DNA of 64,000 bases from an uncultured Lachnospiraceae bacterium (GTDB lineage: Bacteria; Bacillota; Clostridia; Lachnospirales; Lachnospiraceae). The DNA is taken from assembly GCA_910576975.1 (NCBI GenBank), contig CAJTJY010000002.1, positions 43,436 to 107,435 on the forward strand. The letters are read 5' to 3'. The notes below the pieces were generated by a model that was given only the letters and a program-made list of their open reading frames with translations, ran no database searches and was not told where the DNA came from. The translations under genes were made by a program, and so were the position numbers. Positions 45,617 to 53,242 of this stretch are shown here, piece after piece. Within the stretch, counting starts at the first letter, position 1, and the number at the start of each line of letters is the position of its first letter.

Positions 45617-46786
45617 TTAACAGTTTTGAAGCAATTTCTTAGCGATTGTATTCGCAGAAAAATCCTCAAGCGGAACCCTGTCAGGTACTTTTTTTGAAGA
45701 ATATGCATCTAGTATTTCTTTAATCTTATTCTTGTCATTTTCTACAAAAGTATATCTGTCAAACTGTCTAAAATATTTCTCAATTTCATTTCCATATTCC
45801 CCGTCTTTTATTACTAATATCTCTTTGTATGAGCCCGCATAGTGATACATTTTTCCAGGAATCTGATTTCCTTTTGAATTCATGAGACAGACTAACACGT
45901 CAACTTCATCTACATATTTTTCTATTTCCTCTCTCGTGATTCTGTTTTTCATAAAGATGTTGCTTTTGGATTCTAACACTATGTCTGAATCTCCTATGAT
46001 ATAAAGCTCGCAATTCTCATTTTCGACAGCAGCTTTATATAGTGGTCTTATATCCCTTGCTATCAATTTGTAGCTTCCAAAATATCCGATCTTGACTTTA
46101 TGATGAGATAATTGTCTCGAAGTTTTTTTGTACTCTACCCGGGGAGTAGGCAGAAAAATCATTTTCTGCGCATGTTTTTTAAATAGATTTTTCTGTTCCT
46201 CACACGTTAACGGCGACACATAACATATACGGTCCGCTTTTTTTATTAAATTCTCTTCGATAATCTTTCGTATCCATCTAGGCAATGCTGTTTTTGTAAT
46301 AATATCAGTTGTTAAAGGATCTCCCCATTGTTGGATATACGCTCCGCTTACCGCATCCTTACAATACTTTCCTATCATATGCGCTGTCATTGGATGCGAG
46401 AAAGTAAGCAAAATATCTCCCTCTTCTTTCGCAATATCGGCTTTTATGCTTTTTTTATACTTTAAATACTGAAGGCTTGATCCAAATACATCAAATGTTT
46501 TGAAGCATTTGTAAATGACCGCAATCAGCTTTTTTTTCATTCCTTTTGCTTCTTTGACATCTTTACACGAAACCTGAATCTTTTTTCTGTGCCCATATCT
46601 TTTAATAACTACATTTGGTAAATTGGCATTTCCATTATTATACATTCCGTCAACATCTGGATATGGACAATAACAGACTGTTTGATATCCCAAGCGTGGA
46701 AGTTCATTGATAAGGCTCATACTTCTTATCATTGAAGACGTATTATTTTCTACTGGCTGCGTCAATATCACAATAACTTTTTTCAT
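45617..46786 (-). CDS. GT-B glycosyltransferase
   Basis: A 389-residue protein beginning KKVIVILTQPVENNTSSMIRS. The N-terminal domain includes ILLTFSHPMTAHMIGKYC, the middle KIGYFGSYKLIARDIRPLY starts the C-terminal nucleotide-binding half, and LVCLMNSKGNQIPGKMYHYAGSYKEILV resembles the donor-binding region of GT4 enzymes. GGAGG lies before the ATG. It follows wecC in the operon. The sugar is unknown, and sequence similarity to named enzymes is weak. Confidence 0.7.
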   Translation of the reverse strand: MKKVIVILTQPVENNTSSMIRSMSLINELPRLGYQTVCYCPYPDVDGMYNNGNANLPNVVIKRYGHRKKIQVSCKDVKEAKGMKKKLIAVIYKCFKTFDVFGSSLQYLKYKKSIKADIAKEEGDILLTFSHPMTAHMIGKYCKDAVSGAYIQQWGDPLTTDIITKTALPRWIRKIIEENLIKKADRICYVSPLTCEEQKNLFKKHAQKMIFLPTPRVEYKKTSRQLSHHKVKIGYFGSYKLIARDIRPLYKAAVENENCELYIIGDSDIVLESKSNIFMKNRITREEIEKYVDEVDVLVCLMNSKGNQIPGKMYHYAGSYKEILVIKDGEYGNEIEKYFRQFDRYTFVENDKNKIKEILDAYSSKKVPDRVPLEDFSANTIAKKLLQNC

Positions 46787-46915
46787 TTTCTTCCTCCACG
46801 TTTTTTAACTGACCTTAAGCCTATCTATAGATGCAAGTCTGTCAATATATTTTTCAATCCATCTTTTATCTCTACTTCAACATCTCAAATTTATTAAAAA
46901 CTTAAGCCCTAACAC

Positions 46916-48058
46916 CTATCTCCCTTTTCTTTTAGAGATCACTATTAAAAATTTCTGAATTTCTTGCTGAAAATTACTATAATCAAATAGTTTTCTATTC
47001 ACTGACATAGTAAAATCGATTCTTTCTATCAACTCCGCAATCTTCCTACTATCTATTTTTTTCAACAAAACCCCGTTTTCATTCTCTTTCATATACTCAT
47101 CGAGATTACTTACTTTATTTGTAATAACAGGTGTTCCACAAGTAATGCTCTCCACAAACTTTGTAGGAAATCCCGCTTCACACATGCGGTCATTCATTCT
47201 AAAAAAGCAGCTGTAATTTGCTTTTTTTACATATTGCAGCGTGTCTAAATGTTTCAGCCGCCCATGAAAATTTATCGAACTTGATGCTTTTAAGAACGCT
47301 TTATGCTGCGGATACATGCTTAAGTATTGTTCTTTCGTAATCCCAATAATGTCTAAAATATAGTTTCTCTTGACAAATCTAAGAGCTTCAATCAATACGT
47401 CAATACGGTCTTTATACCCCGGGCTTCCCGCATATACCAGTTTTAAGACGCTGTCAGATTTTTCATAATTCGCTTTCCATTTCTCCTCTTGCGTATCCAC
47501 CAGGGCAGGAATATATAAGTTATTTTTACAATTTCGATAATAATTTTCCAAAAACCTGCTAATCACAAGTAATCCGTCTAGCTTCTTGTGAACAATTCTC
47601 ATTCTATACCAGACATCCATGCCTTTAACTATTTTCACGACTATATTGCGTCCCTCAACAGAATACCATTCCGTAACATCCGCAATGCAATTTATAGAAT
47701 TTTTAAAACAATATCTTCTCAGCTTGTCCAATGCAATTGCCGGAAAATTATAGCAAATAATAGTAGAAATAGTTCCATATTTCTGACATAGCTCTATATA
47801 AGGCTTGATATCAACAATATTTTTTGCCCAGCTTGCCATTCCACTTGGGTAAGGAATCGCATAGGTATCAAACTCTGAAATCTTCACATATGTATCAATC
47901 ATTTTTGTACCTTTAGGCAAATCTTTATTTATACCGACTAAAATAACATTCTTTCCGCTATCCCTTAATGCCTTGGCATTACTTAACACCCTGTGGGCTG
48001 CTGCATTTTTATCTGGTAATTCAAAGCCTCCTATATACAAAATGTACTCTTTATTCAA
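46916..48058 (-). CDS. GT4-like glycosyltransferase (TTG start)
   Basis: A 380-residue GT-B protein. It begins EYILYIGGFELPDKNAAAHRV, a known opening of capsular glycosyltransferases. The C-terminal half has LVYAGSPGYKDRIDVLIEAL (about 208-227), and the donor region includes CEAGFPTKFVESITCGTPVI. The start codon is TTG, and its last two bases begin the TGA of the upstream gene (TTGA), with GGGGG just before it; this supports coupled translation. The substrate is unknown. Confidence 0.75.
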   Translation of the reverse strand: MNKEYILYIGGFELPDKNAAAHRVLSNAKALRDSGKNVILVGINKDLPKGTKMIDTYVKISEFDTYAIPYPSGMASWAKNIVDIKPYIELCQKYGTISTIICYNFPAIALDKLRRYCFKNSINCIADVTEWYSVEGRNIVVKIVKGMDVWYRMRIVHKKLDGLLVISRFLENYYRNCKNNLYIPALVDTQEEKWKANYEKSDSVLKLVYAGSPGYKDRIDVLIEALRFVKRNYILDIIGITKEQYLSMYPQHKAFLKASSSINFHGRLKHLDTLQYVKKANYSCFFRMNDRMCEAGFPTKFVESITCGTPVITNKVSNLDEYMKENENGVLLKKIDSRKIAELIERIDFTMSVNRKLFDYSNFQQEIQKFLIVISKRKGR

Positions 48059-49152
48059 GAAGATTCCCCCTTAATGCTATTTATTTCTTCTATATATTTT
48101 TTTATAACAATTTGACGGTCAAATTCTCTTTCAACTTTTTTTCGACCTTCCATTCCCATTTTTCTGCGTTCTTCTAGCGTTAGAGATAGAAATTTCTCAA
48201 TTTTCTTAATCAAATCCCCGCTATCCTTTTGATTTACAATATATCCATTGACGCCATCATCAATCACTTCTCGACACCCGCTTCGATTTGTTGTTATGAT
48301 TGGCCGTCCACATGCTGCACTTTCCAATAAAACATTCGACAATCCTTCTGGATAATATGTTGGGTGAACTGTACAGGCACTCATTTGATATATCTTACTC
48401 ATATCGTTAACAAGCCCGTGATATTGAATTACGCCTAGTTCATGGCATGTTTCCAATCGTTCTTTGTAATCCTGTTCACAAAATCCGCATATATGAAATC
48501 GAGTTTGTGGATATTTCTTACGAATATAAGCTGCGGCATCAAGATACTGTTCAATCCCTTTTTCTTTCATAACACGAGCAACAAATACAAAATTAATTGT
48601 ATCATCTTCTGGATAATCATATACATGATATTGAGATAAATTCACGCCGGATCCAGGAAGTAAATCATATTCGCCTTTTACTACTCCGTGTTTTAATAAA
48701 AAATCCCTGTTTTCCGTATTCTGAAAAAACACTTTTTGTGATCTTCTCAATCCATGTCTATATAAGGCCAATGTTATTTTTTGCAGAACTCCTCGATTTT
48801 CTACCGCCGTGCCCAAGCCTGTAATATTGGCTACATATCGCACTCCTAAAGAAGCGCATGCCATGCCTGCATATATATTCGGCTTAATAGTGTATGTAAA
48901 CACCATGTCTGGCTCGATTCTATTTATTAACTTTTTATAAAAATTAATTTGTTTTACTTCTTTGACGGGATTGGTTCCATGACGATCAAATTCTAACTTT
49001 TCATATTTACAACCCATTTCCATCATATTGGGAACAAAATCACCATACGGCAAACATATAAAAACATCAGCTCGTTTCAGCAGTTGTTCTAATAATTCTT
49101 TGCGGAACTTATACAACCCTAAATCACTATTCGCAACTATTAAAATCCTCAT
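48055..49152 (-). CDS. GT4 family glycosyltransferase, PglA-like
   Basis: A 365-residue GT-B enzyme. MRILIVANSDLGLYKFRKEL opens it; then VRYVANITGLGTAVENRG (about 103-120), FVFVARVMKEKGIEQYLDAA (about 196-215) and the donor site YYPEGLSNVLLESAACGRPI (about 280-299) follow. The pattern fits PglA-type enzymes, which add an N-acetylhexosamine to the bacillosamine carrier. An alternative ATG at 49182 has a better-spaced ribosome site (GAGGAAG). The family start favours 49152. The bases before it still carry the remnant of an acetyltransferase gene. Confidence 0.78.
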   Translation of the reverse strand: MRILIVANSDLGLYKFRKELLEQLLKRADVFICLPYGDFVPNMMEMGCKYEKLEFDRHGTNPVKEVKQINFYKKLINRIEPDMVFTYTIKPNIYAGMACASLGVRYVANITGLGTAVENRGVLQKITLALYRHGLRRSQKVFFQNTENRDFLLKHGVVKGEYDLLPGSGVNLSQYHVYDYPEDDTINFVFVARVMKEKGIEQYLDAAAYIRKKYPQTRFHICGFCEQDYKERLETCHELGVIQYHGLVNDMSKIYQMSACTVHPTYYPEGLSNVLLESAACGRPIITTNRSGCREVIDDGVNGYIVNQKDSGDLIKKIEKFLSLTLEERRKMGMEGRKKVEREFDRQIVIKKYIEEINSIKGESS

Positions 49153-49262
49153 TTTTATTTTGGGATCCTTTCTTAATTCCATCTATTAACTTCCTCGCAG
49201 GAATTCCTACATAAGTACCAAAATCTTTTATATTTTTACACCACGGCTCTTGCCCCAATCAT
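49127..49262 (-). pseudogene. C-terminal remnant of a hexapeptide acetyltransferase gene
   Basis: Read on the minus strand, MIGARAVV is followed, after one lost base, by KNIKDFGTYVGIPARKLIDG and then KKGSQNKNEDF before TAG. This is the standard C-terminal end of LbH-type sugar acetyltransferases (compare GTYVGVPARKM in the gene at 51353). No upstream part remains, so the gene is a leftover of a deletion or rearrangement next to the PglC-like gene. Confidence 0.6.
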
Positions 49263-49301
49263 ACATTCGCAACAGATCCCTAGATTCTAACAACATCATT
49301 T

Positions 49302-49946
49302 TTACACATGTTTTTCAACTTTCGTCCCTCTAAATTCTTCCATAGTAATAGAAGTTCCAGAACTAATACCATCTCTTTTGAGGACAGTAAGAACTGTCTG
49401 AAAAATAATTCTCCAATCGTTCAAAAATGAGATATGATCAACATAGAAAACATCATAATTAAATTTTTCTTCCCAACTTATCGCATTGCGGCCATGTACC
49501 TGCGCATATCCAGTAAATCCAGGCCGTACCTCGTGTCTTCTTGCCTGGTGTTCATTGTACAACGGCAAATACTTTACAAGCAGAGGACGTGGACCTACTA
49601 TCGAAATGTCTCCGCATAACACATTCAGTAAAGCCGGAAGCTCGTCAATAGACAGACTTCTAATTACGCAGCCAAATCTGCCTAAGCGTTGCTCATCTGG
49701 AAGGAGATTGCCATCCAAGTCTGTTGCATTACTCATACTCCTGAACTTATATAATTTAAAAATTCTCCCATTTAATCCTGGTCTCTCTTGTGCAAATAAA
49801 ATCGGGGAGCCAATATTGATCTTCACAAGTATTGCAGTAATTATCAATACTGGACTCAATATAATGCAAGCAATTAATGCCAATATAAAATCCTGTGGAC
49901 GTTTTATGTATGTTTCATAAATACTTTTCTTTTTATGCTTACTCAT
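49302..49946 (-). CDS. pglC: Short initiating sugar transferase, PglC-like
   Basis: A 214-residue monotopic phosphoglycosyl transferase. One re-entrant N-terminal helix (FILALIACIILSPVLIITAIL) is followed by the catalytic QERPGLNGRIFKLYKFRSM, IDELPALLNVLCGDISIVGPRPLL (landmarks IDELPAL and GPRPLL) and YAQVHGRNA. This short type (PglC/EpsL/WcaJ catalytic core) transfers a sugar-1-phosphate, expected here to be N,N'-diacetylbacillosamine-1-P, to undecaprenyl phosphate. The ATG overlaps the TGA of the aminotransferase gene (ATGA). Neighbouring PglE, PglD and PglF homologues support the substrate. Confidence 0.83.
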   Translation of the reverse strand: MSKHKKKSIYETYIKRPQDFILALIACIILSPVLIITAILVKINIGSPILFAQERPGLNGRIFKLYKFRSMSNATDLDGNLLPDEQRLGRFGCVIRSLSIDELPALLNVLCGDISIVGPRPLLVKYLPLYNEHQARRHEVRPGFTGYAQVHGRNAISWEEKFNYDVFYVDHISFLNDWRIIFQTVLTVLKRDGISSGTSITMEEFRGTKVEKHV

Positions 49947-51229
49947 TCAAAACAGCTCCTAATTACTTCAATTACCCTCTCCTGCTGTTCTACTGTCATT
50001 TTGTTATCACTTGGCAGACACAATCCTCGTGTAAAAATATCCATGCCTATATCTGCAGCACCGCCTTCCATATATGCGTTTGATCTGGCACGACCATTGC
50101 CTTCTCTGACAATGAATGGGTTCGATCTGTAAATCGGCTGCATATGCATTGGCTTCCAGATTGGCCTTCCTTCCGCGTTTATCGATGCAATTGCTTCAAG
50201 AATCTCTGTAGGACAAGTTTTTCCCTGTTCTTTTATATAGCAAACATCCTGTTCTCCACGAACCTGATTACACATAGCTTCTTTATTGATCATTAGACAA
50301 GACAACCAGTAATTCGGTTCAGAAGTTTCATAATCGATCGGATTCATGAAAACAGGAAGATCTTTAAGTCTTTCTTTATATCTTTCATAGACTGCTTTCT
50401 TTTGCGCAATGTGTTGTTTCAGATAAGGAAACTGACCACGAACGATGCCTGCAACCACATTGCTCATTCGATAATTATAACCAAGTTCTTCATGCTGATA
50501 CCACGCTGCATTTTCCCTTGCCTGAGTAGACCATTTTCGCACCTTATTTGCTGCATCTTCGTCATCTGTCAGAAAACATCCTCCAGAACTTCCGGTAATA
50601 ATTTTATTTCCATTGAAAGAAATGGTGTTATATTTTCCAAATGTGCCAGTTTGCACTCCTTTGTATGTAGCTCCCATAGATTCAGCCGCATCTTCCACTA
50701 GTAACGCTCCATGCTTTTTAATAACCGCATTAAGCTCGTCAATTTTAGCGGGCGTCCCATAGAGGTGTGCGACTACGACCACTTTCACATCTGGATATAT
50801 CTCAAATGCTTTTTCCAATGCCGCCGGATCCATGTTCCATGTATCATATTCAGTATCTATAAATACAGGTTCTCCTCCCTCATAGACAACCGGATTTACC
50901 GTCGCATCAAATGTCATATCAGAACAGAAAACTTTTTTTCCCTCTAATGCTCCATGACCAACTTTCGGCATTCCATATGCAGCGATGCCAGCCAACTTCA
51001 TGGACATATGCAAAGATGCTGTCCCAGCAGACAACGCTACTGCGAATTTACATCCGATATGCTCACAAGCAAGCCTTTCCACCTCATCGATATTTTTTCC
51101 TACTGTAGACATCCAGTTTGTCTCGTATGCTTCTTTGACATATTCCATTTCTGGTCCATGCATCGTAGGACTGCTGAGCCAGACTTTTGACTCAAATTTT
51201 TCAAATTCTCTTTTTCCTGTAAACATCAT
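49943..51229 (-). CDS. pglE: UDP-4-keto-sugar aminotransferase (DegT/PglE-like)
   Basis: A 428-residue PLP-dependent aminotransferase. VWLSSPTMHGPEMEYVKEAYE opens it; then LSAGTASLHMSMKLAGI (about 65-81), VVVAHLYGTPA and the Lys-containing SFNGNKIITGSSGG (about 201-214) that binds PLP. It ends near SNPFIVREGNGRARSNAYMEGGAADIGMDIFTRGLCLPSDNKM (landmarks GLCLPSDN). It should aminate the 4-keto product of the PglF-like dehydratase. GGGAGA precedes the first of two ATGs. Position next to PglC and PglD supports bacillosamine synthesis. Confidence 0.87.
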   Translation of the reverse strand: MMFTGKREFEKFESKVWLSSPTMHGPEMEYVKEAYETNWMSTVGKNIDEVERLACEHIGCKFAVALSAGTASLHMSMKLAGIAAYGMPKVGHGALEGKKVFCSDMTFDATVNPVVYEGGEPVFIDTEYDTWNMDPAALEKAFEIYPDVKVVVVAHLYGTPAKIDELNAVIKKHGALLVEDAAESMGATYKGVQTGTFGKYNTISFNGNKIITGSSGGCFLTDDEDAANKVRKWSTQARENAAWYQHEELGYNYRMSNVVAGIVRGQFPYLKQHIAQKKAVYERYKERLKDLPVFMNPIDYETSEPNYWLSCLMINKEAMCNQVRGEQDVCYIKEQGKTCPTEILEAIASINAEGRPIWKPMHMQPIYRSNPFIVREGNGRARSNAYMEGGAADIGMDIFTRGLCLPSDNKMTVEQQERVIEVIRSCFE

Positions 51230-51352
51230 ATTCTCCCTTTATATAATATGAATATTCTGTATCTATTTTTATCTATTTTTATTTAGCTATGACACGCTAT
51301 AACGTAAAAAATCTCCTTTTAGTGGAACTCCCAAGAGCATCTTTCTTTTCTA

Positions 51353-51964
51353 TCAACAATTGATCATTTTTCTTGCTGGCACTCCCACATAAGTGCCGCT
51401 CTCTTCAATATCACTGACTACTATGGCCCCTGCTCCAACCATTACGTCTTCGCATATATGAATATTATTACTAACCACTGCCCCTGCTCCGATCCATGTG
51501 CCGCTGCCAATTTCCACATTTCCTGCAAGATGAGCACCCACTGCAATATGTACATAGTCACCAATCTTACAGTCATGGTCTACACTAGCTGCAGTATTGA
51601 TTATTACTCCCTTTCCCAGCACTGCGCCAGGCTGAACCACGGCATTTGCCATTACAACCGTTCCTGTTCCAATCTCTACGGATTCCAAAGAAAGGCTGGC
51701 ACATGGATGAATCAATGACACAATAGATACTCCACCAGACTCATACTCTTCCTGAAGCCTTTTACGTATCTTCGAATTTCCTATGGCAACAAACACATCG
51801 TTCTCTTCTTTATATTTGAAAACATCCTGACTCCCTCCTTTTACAAAATCTTCTTTCTGCAAATGTTTGGGATCATCATCCATAAATTCTATACTCTGAT
51901 AGCACTTCCATTGACAAACCAAGTCTTTAATCACTTTTCCATGACCGCTCTGTCCCACAATCAT
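51353..51964 (-). CDS. PglD/NeuD-like sugar acetyltransferase
   Basis: A 203-residue left-handed beta-helix acetyltransferase. It begins MIVGQSGHGKVIKDLV, a nucleotide-sugar-binding fold, and has the catalytic-His stretch TAASVDHDCKIGDYVHI (about 110-126) and a GTYVGVPARKM end. The ATG overlaps the TAA of the upstream acetyltransferase gene (TAATG). Its frame runs open back through the poly-G tract, so insertion of one G would join both proteins. It resembles PglD, which N-acetylates UDP-4-amino sugars. Two such genes in a row suggest that one acts on a different amino sugar or on O-acetylation. Confidence 0.82.
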   Translation of the reverse strand: MIVGQSGHGKVIKDLVCQWKCYQSIEFMDDDPKHLQKEDFVKGGSQDVFKYKEENDVFVAIGNSKIRKRLQEEYESGGVSIVSLIHPCASLSLESVEIGTGTVVMANAVVQPGAVLGKGVIINTAASVDHDCKIGDYVHIAVGAHLAGNVEIGSGTWIGAGAVVSNNIHICEDVMVGAGAIVVSDIEESGTYVGVPARKMINC

Positions 51965-52623
51965 TAATCCGCTATACCCCCCCCCTGTATTTTTACAGGT
52001 TTTGCAGGCATTCCAACTGCAACGCATCCAGATGAAATATCACGAATGACCACAGCTCCAGCACCCACTATCGTATTACTACCTACTGCGATTCCTTGTA
52101 TAATTTTGCTCCCCGTTCCCAGTTCCACCCCTTGCCCTATCTTAACGCAACCAGAGATATTTACACCTGGATAGACTGTTACAAAAGACTCTATCACTGC
52201 GTCGTGTCCTACTGTGCAAGATAAATTCAGAATCACAAAGTCGCCCAAAACAACATTTACTGTCAAAATATTTCCTGCACAAATTATGTTTCCCTCCCCC
52301 ATTGACACAAATGAAGACATCTGTACGTCTGGATCAATGAGATTCGGAAATTCAAAATCTCCTGCTGCCTTGATGGAAGATATTATGTTTTCCCTTGTTT
52401 TCGCAGCTCCGACAGCGCATACTACTGCAACAGGATCCTGGTATTCTTTTAGCTTTTCTATGCCCCCTAAAACCTGATAGCCATTGATCACCGTTCCTAC
52501 ATCTATGCCATCGTCCAGATAACCCTCGATGTGCCACATAGGTTTCTTTTCATTAATGCGCTCAATAAGCCACTGTACCTCTCTGCCAAAGCCCCCAGCG
52601 CCATATATCAAAATTTTTTTCAT
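51964..52623 (-). CDS. pglD: PglD-like UDP-4-amino-sugar N-acetyltransferase
   Basis: A 219-residue acetyltransferase opening MKKILIYGAGGFGREVQWL. Central features are the Rossmann-type N-domain (about 1-90) and a beta-helix with LSCTVGHDAVIESF (about 129-142, catalytic His) and VGAGAVVIRDI. The last residues KIQGGGIAD are encoded by a nine-G tract. The ATG at 52623 is preferred: GGGAG stands nine bases before it, while the ATG at 52632 gives three more residues. It is the first gene of the leftward operon behind a candidate promoter. Confidence 0.82.
   Translation of the reverse strand: MKKILIYGAGGFGREVQWLIERINEKKPMWHIEGYLDDGIDVGTVINGYQVLGGIEKLKEYQDPVAVVCAVGAAKTRENIISSIKAAGDFEFPNLIDPDVQMSSFVSMGEGNIICAGNILTVNVVLGDFVILNLSCTVGHDAVIESFVTVYPGVNISGCVKIGQGVELGTGSKIIQGIAVGSNTIVGAGAVVIRDISSGCVAVGMPAKPVKIQGGGIAD
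51977..51985. repeat. Poly-C/G homopolymer (9) at the junction of two acetyltransferase genes
   Basis: Nine G bases on the coding strand encode part of QGGG at the end of the upstream protein, 13 bases before the next ATG. Ten G would open a read-through fusion (QGGGYSGLMIV); eight G would give an early stop (QGGV). The tract might also affect initiation of the downstream gene. Confidence 0.92.
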
Positions 52624-52652
52624 ATGATCCATCTCCCTACATGTTGCGTTTT

Positions 52653-52658
52653 ATTATA
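52653..52658 (-). promoter_or_regulatory. Candidate -10 box for the capsule operon
   Basis: TATAAT on the minus strand lies about 30 bases before the PglD-like start codon. No good -35 is seen at 16-18 bases; a TTGTCA is 24 bases away. It would separate the operon from the dehydratase gene upstream. Confidence 0.35.
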
Positions 52659-52725
52659 CATAGAATGGGGAAAATCATAAAATGACAAATACTTGTAATA
52701 ATTTCTATAATTTTATATTTTCCGC

Positions 52726-52754
52726 TTGAAATCTCTGACATCTTACGATATAAT
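52726..52754 (+). promoter_or_regulatory. Strong plus-strand promoter for a small RNA
   Basis: TTGAAA (52726-52731) and TATAAT (52749-52754) are separated by exactly 17 bases, a near-perfect sigma-A promoter. No protein gene follows on this strand; the next feature is a terminator-like hairpin. Confidence 0.6.
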
Positions 52755-52760
52755 ACACAT

Positions 52761-52851
52761 TATAGAAGAATCACATTCAAAACAGCAAGTAAACGAATTA
52801 CTTTTACCAAAGATAAACTGTTTTGAATGTGTTTTCTTCTTTTTGTGTTTT
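52761..52851 (+). ncRNA. Candidate small RNA, about 90 nt
   Basis: From the predicted start site, a perfect 14-bp stem (CACATTCAAAACAG at 52772-52785 with its complement at 52818-52831) encloses a 32-base loop that contains a smaller 6-bp hairpin (AAGTAA/TTACTT). A T-rich run (TTTTCTTCTTTTTGTGTTTT, 52832-52851) follows, as in an intrinsic terminator. Nothing similar in function is recognised. It runs opposite to all neighbouring genes. Confidence 0.45.
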
Positions 52852-53242
52852 ATCACTGTAACTCCCAGCTATATAAGGAGCCGGCTCTCAGGCGCTTCAA
52901 ACAAGCTACACGCCGCACATGCAAGCCGGATCCTTATGGATTATAGCTTAACCATTCCTCACCGCTGTCATAACGCTTTCACAAGCCAGCAGATTCGTTT
53001 CAAAATTTGCTTGGCTCATCCTAGTATCACTCGGCATACAACCAACTTATTCAAAAAACTTTCTGCTTATGCTATAATCTATCCTGGTCTTTTAATCTAT
53101 TACATCCAAATCATTCATTGTATTTACATTTTTCTCGTTTATTCTACTACAGTTTCTATTGATTTGCAATCAGGAAAAATATTCTTGTCCAAGAATCACT
53201 GCCTGTCATGCCACATTTTACCTATTACTGGCTTGCGCTTTC
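52852..53242. other. Non-coding interval after the dehydratase gene
   Basis: About 390 bases without a convincing gene. The long plus-strand frame that crosses it runs antisense into the end of the dehydratase gene and has no ribosome site. It may contain decayed sequence, since the composition is mixed. Confidence 0.4.
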
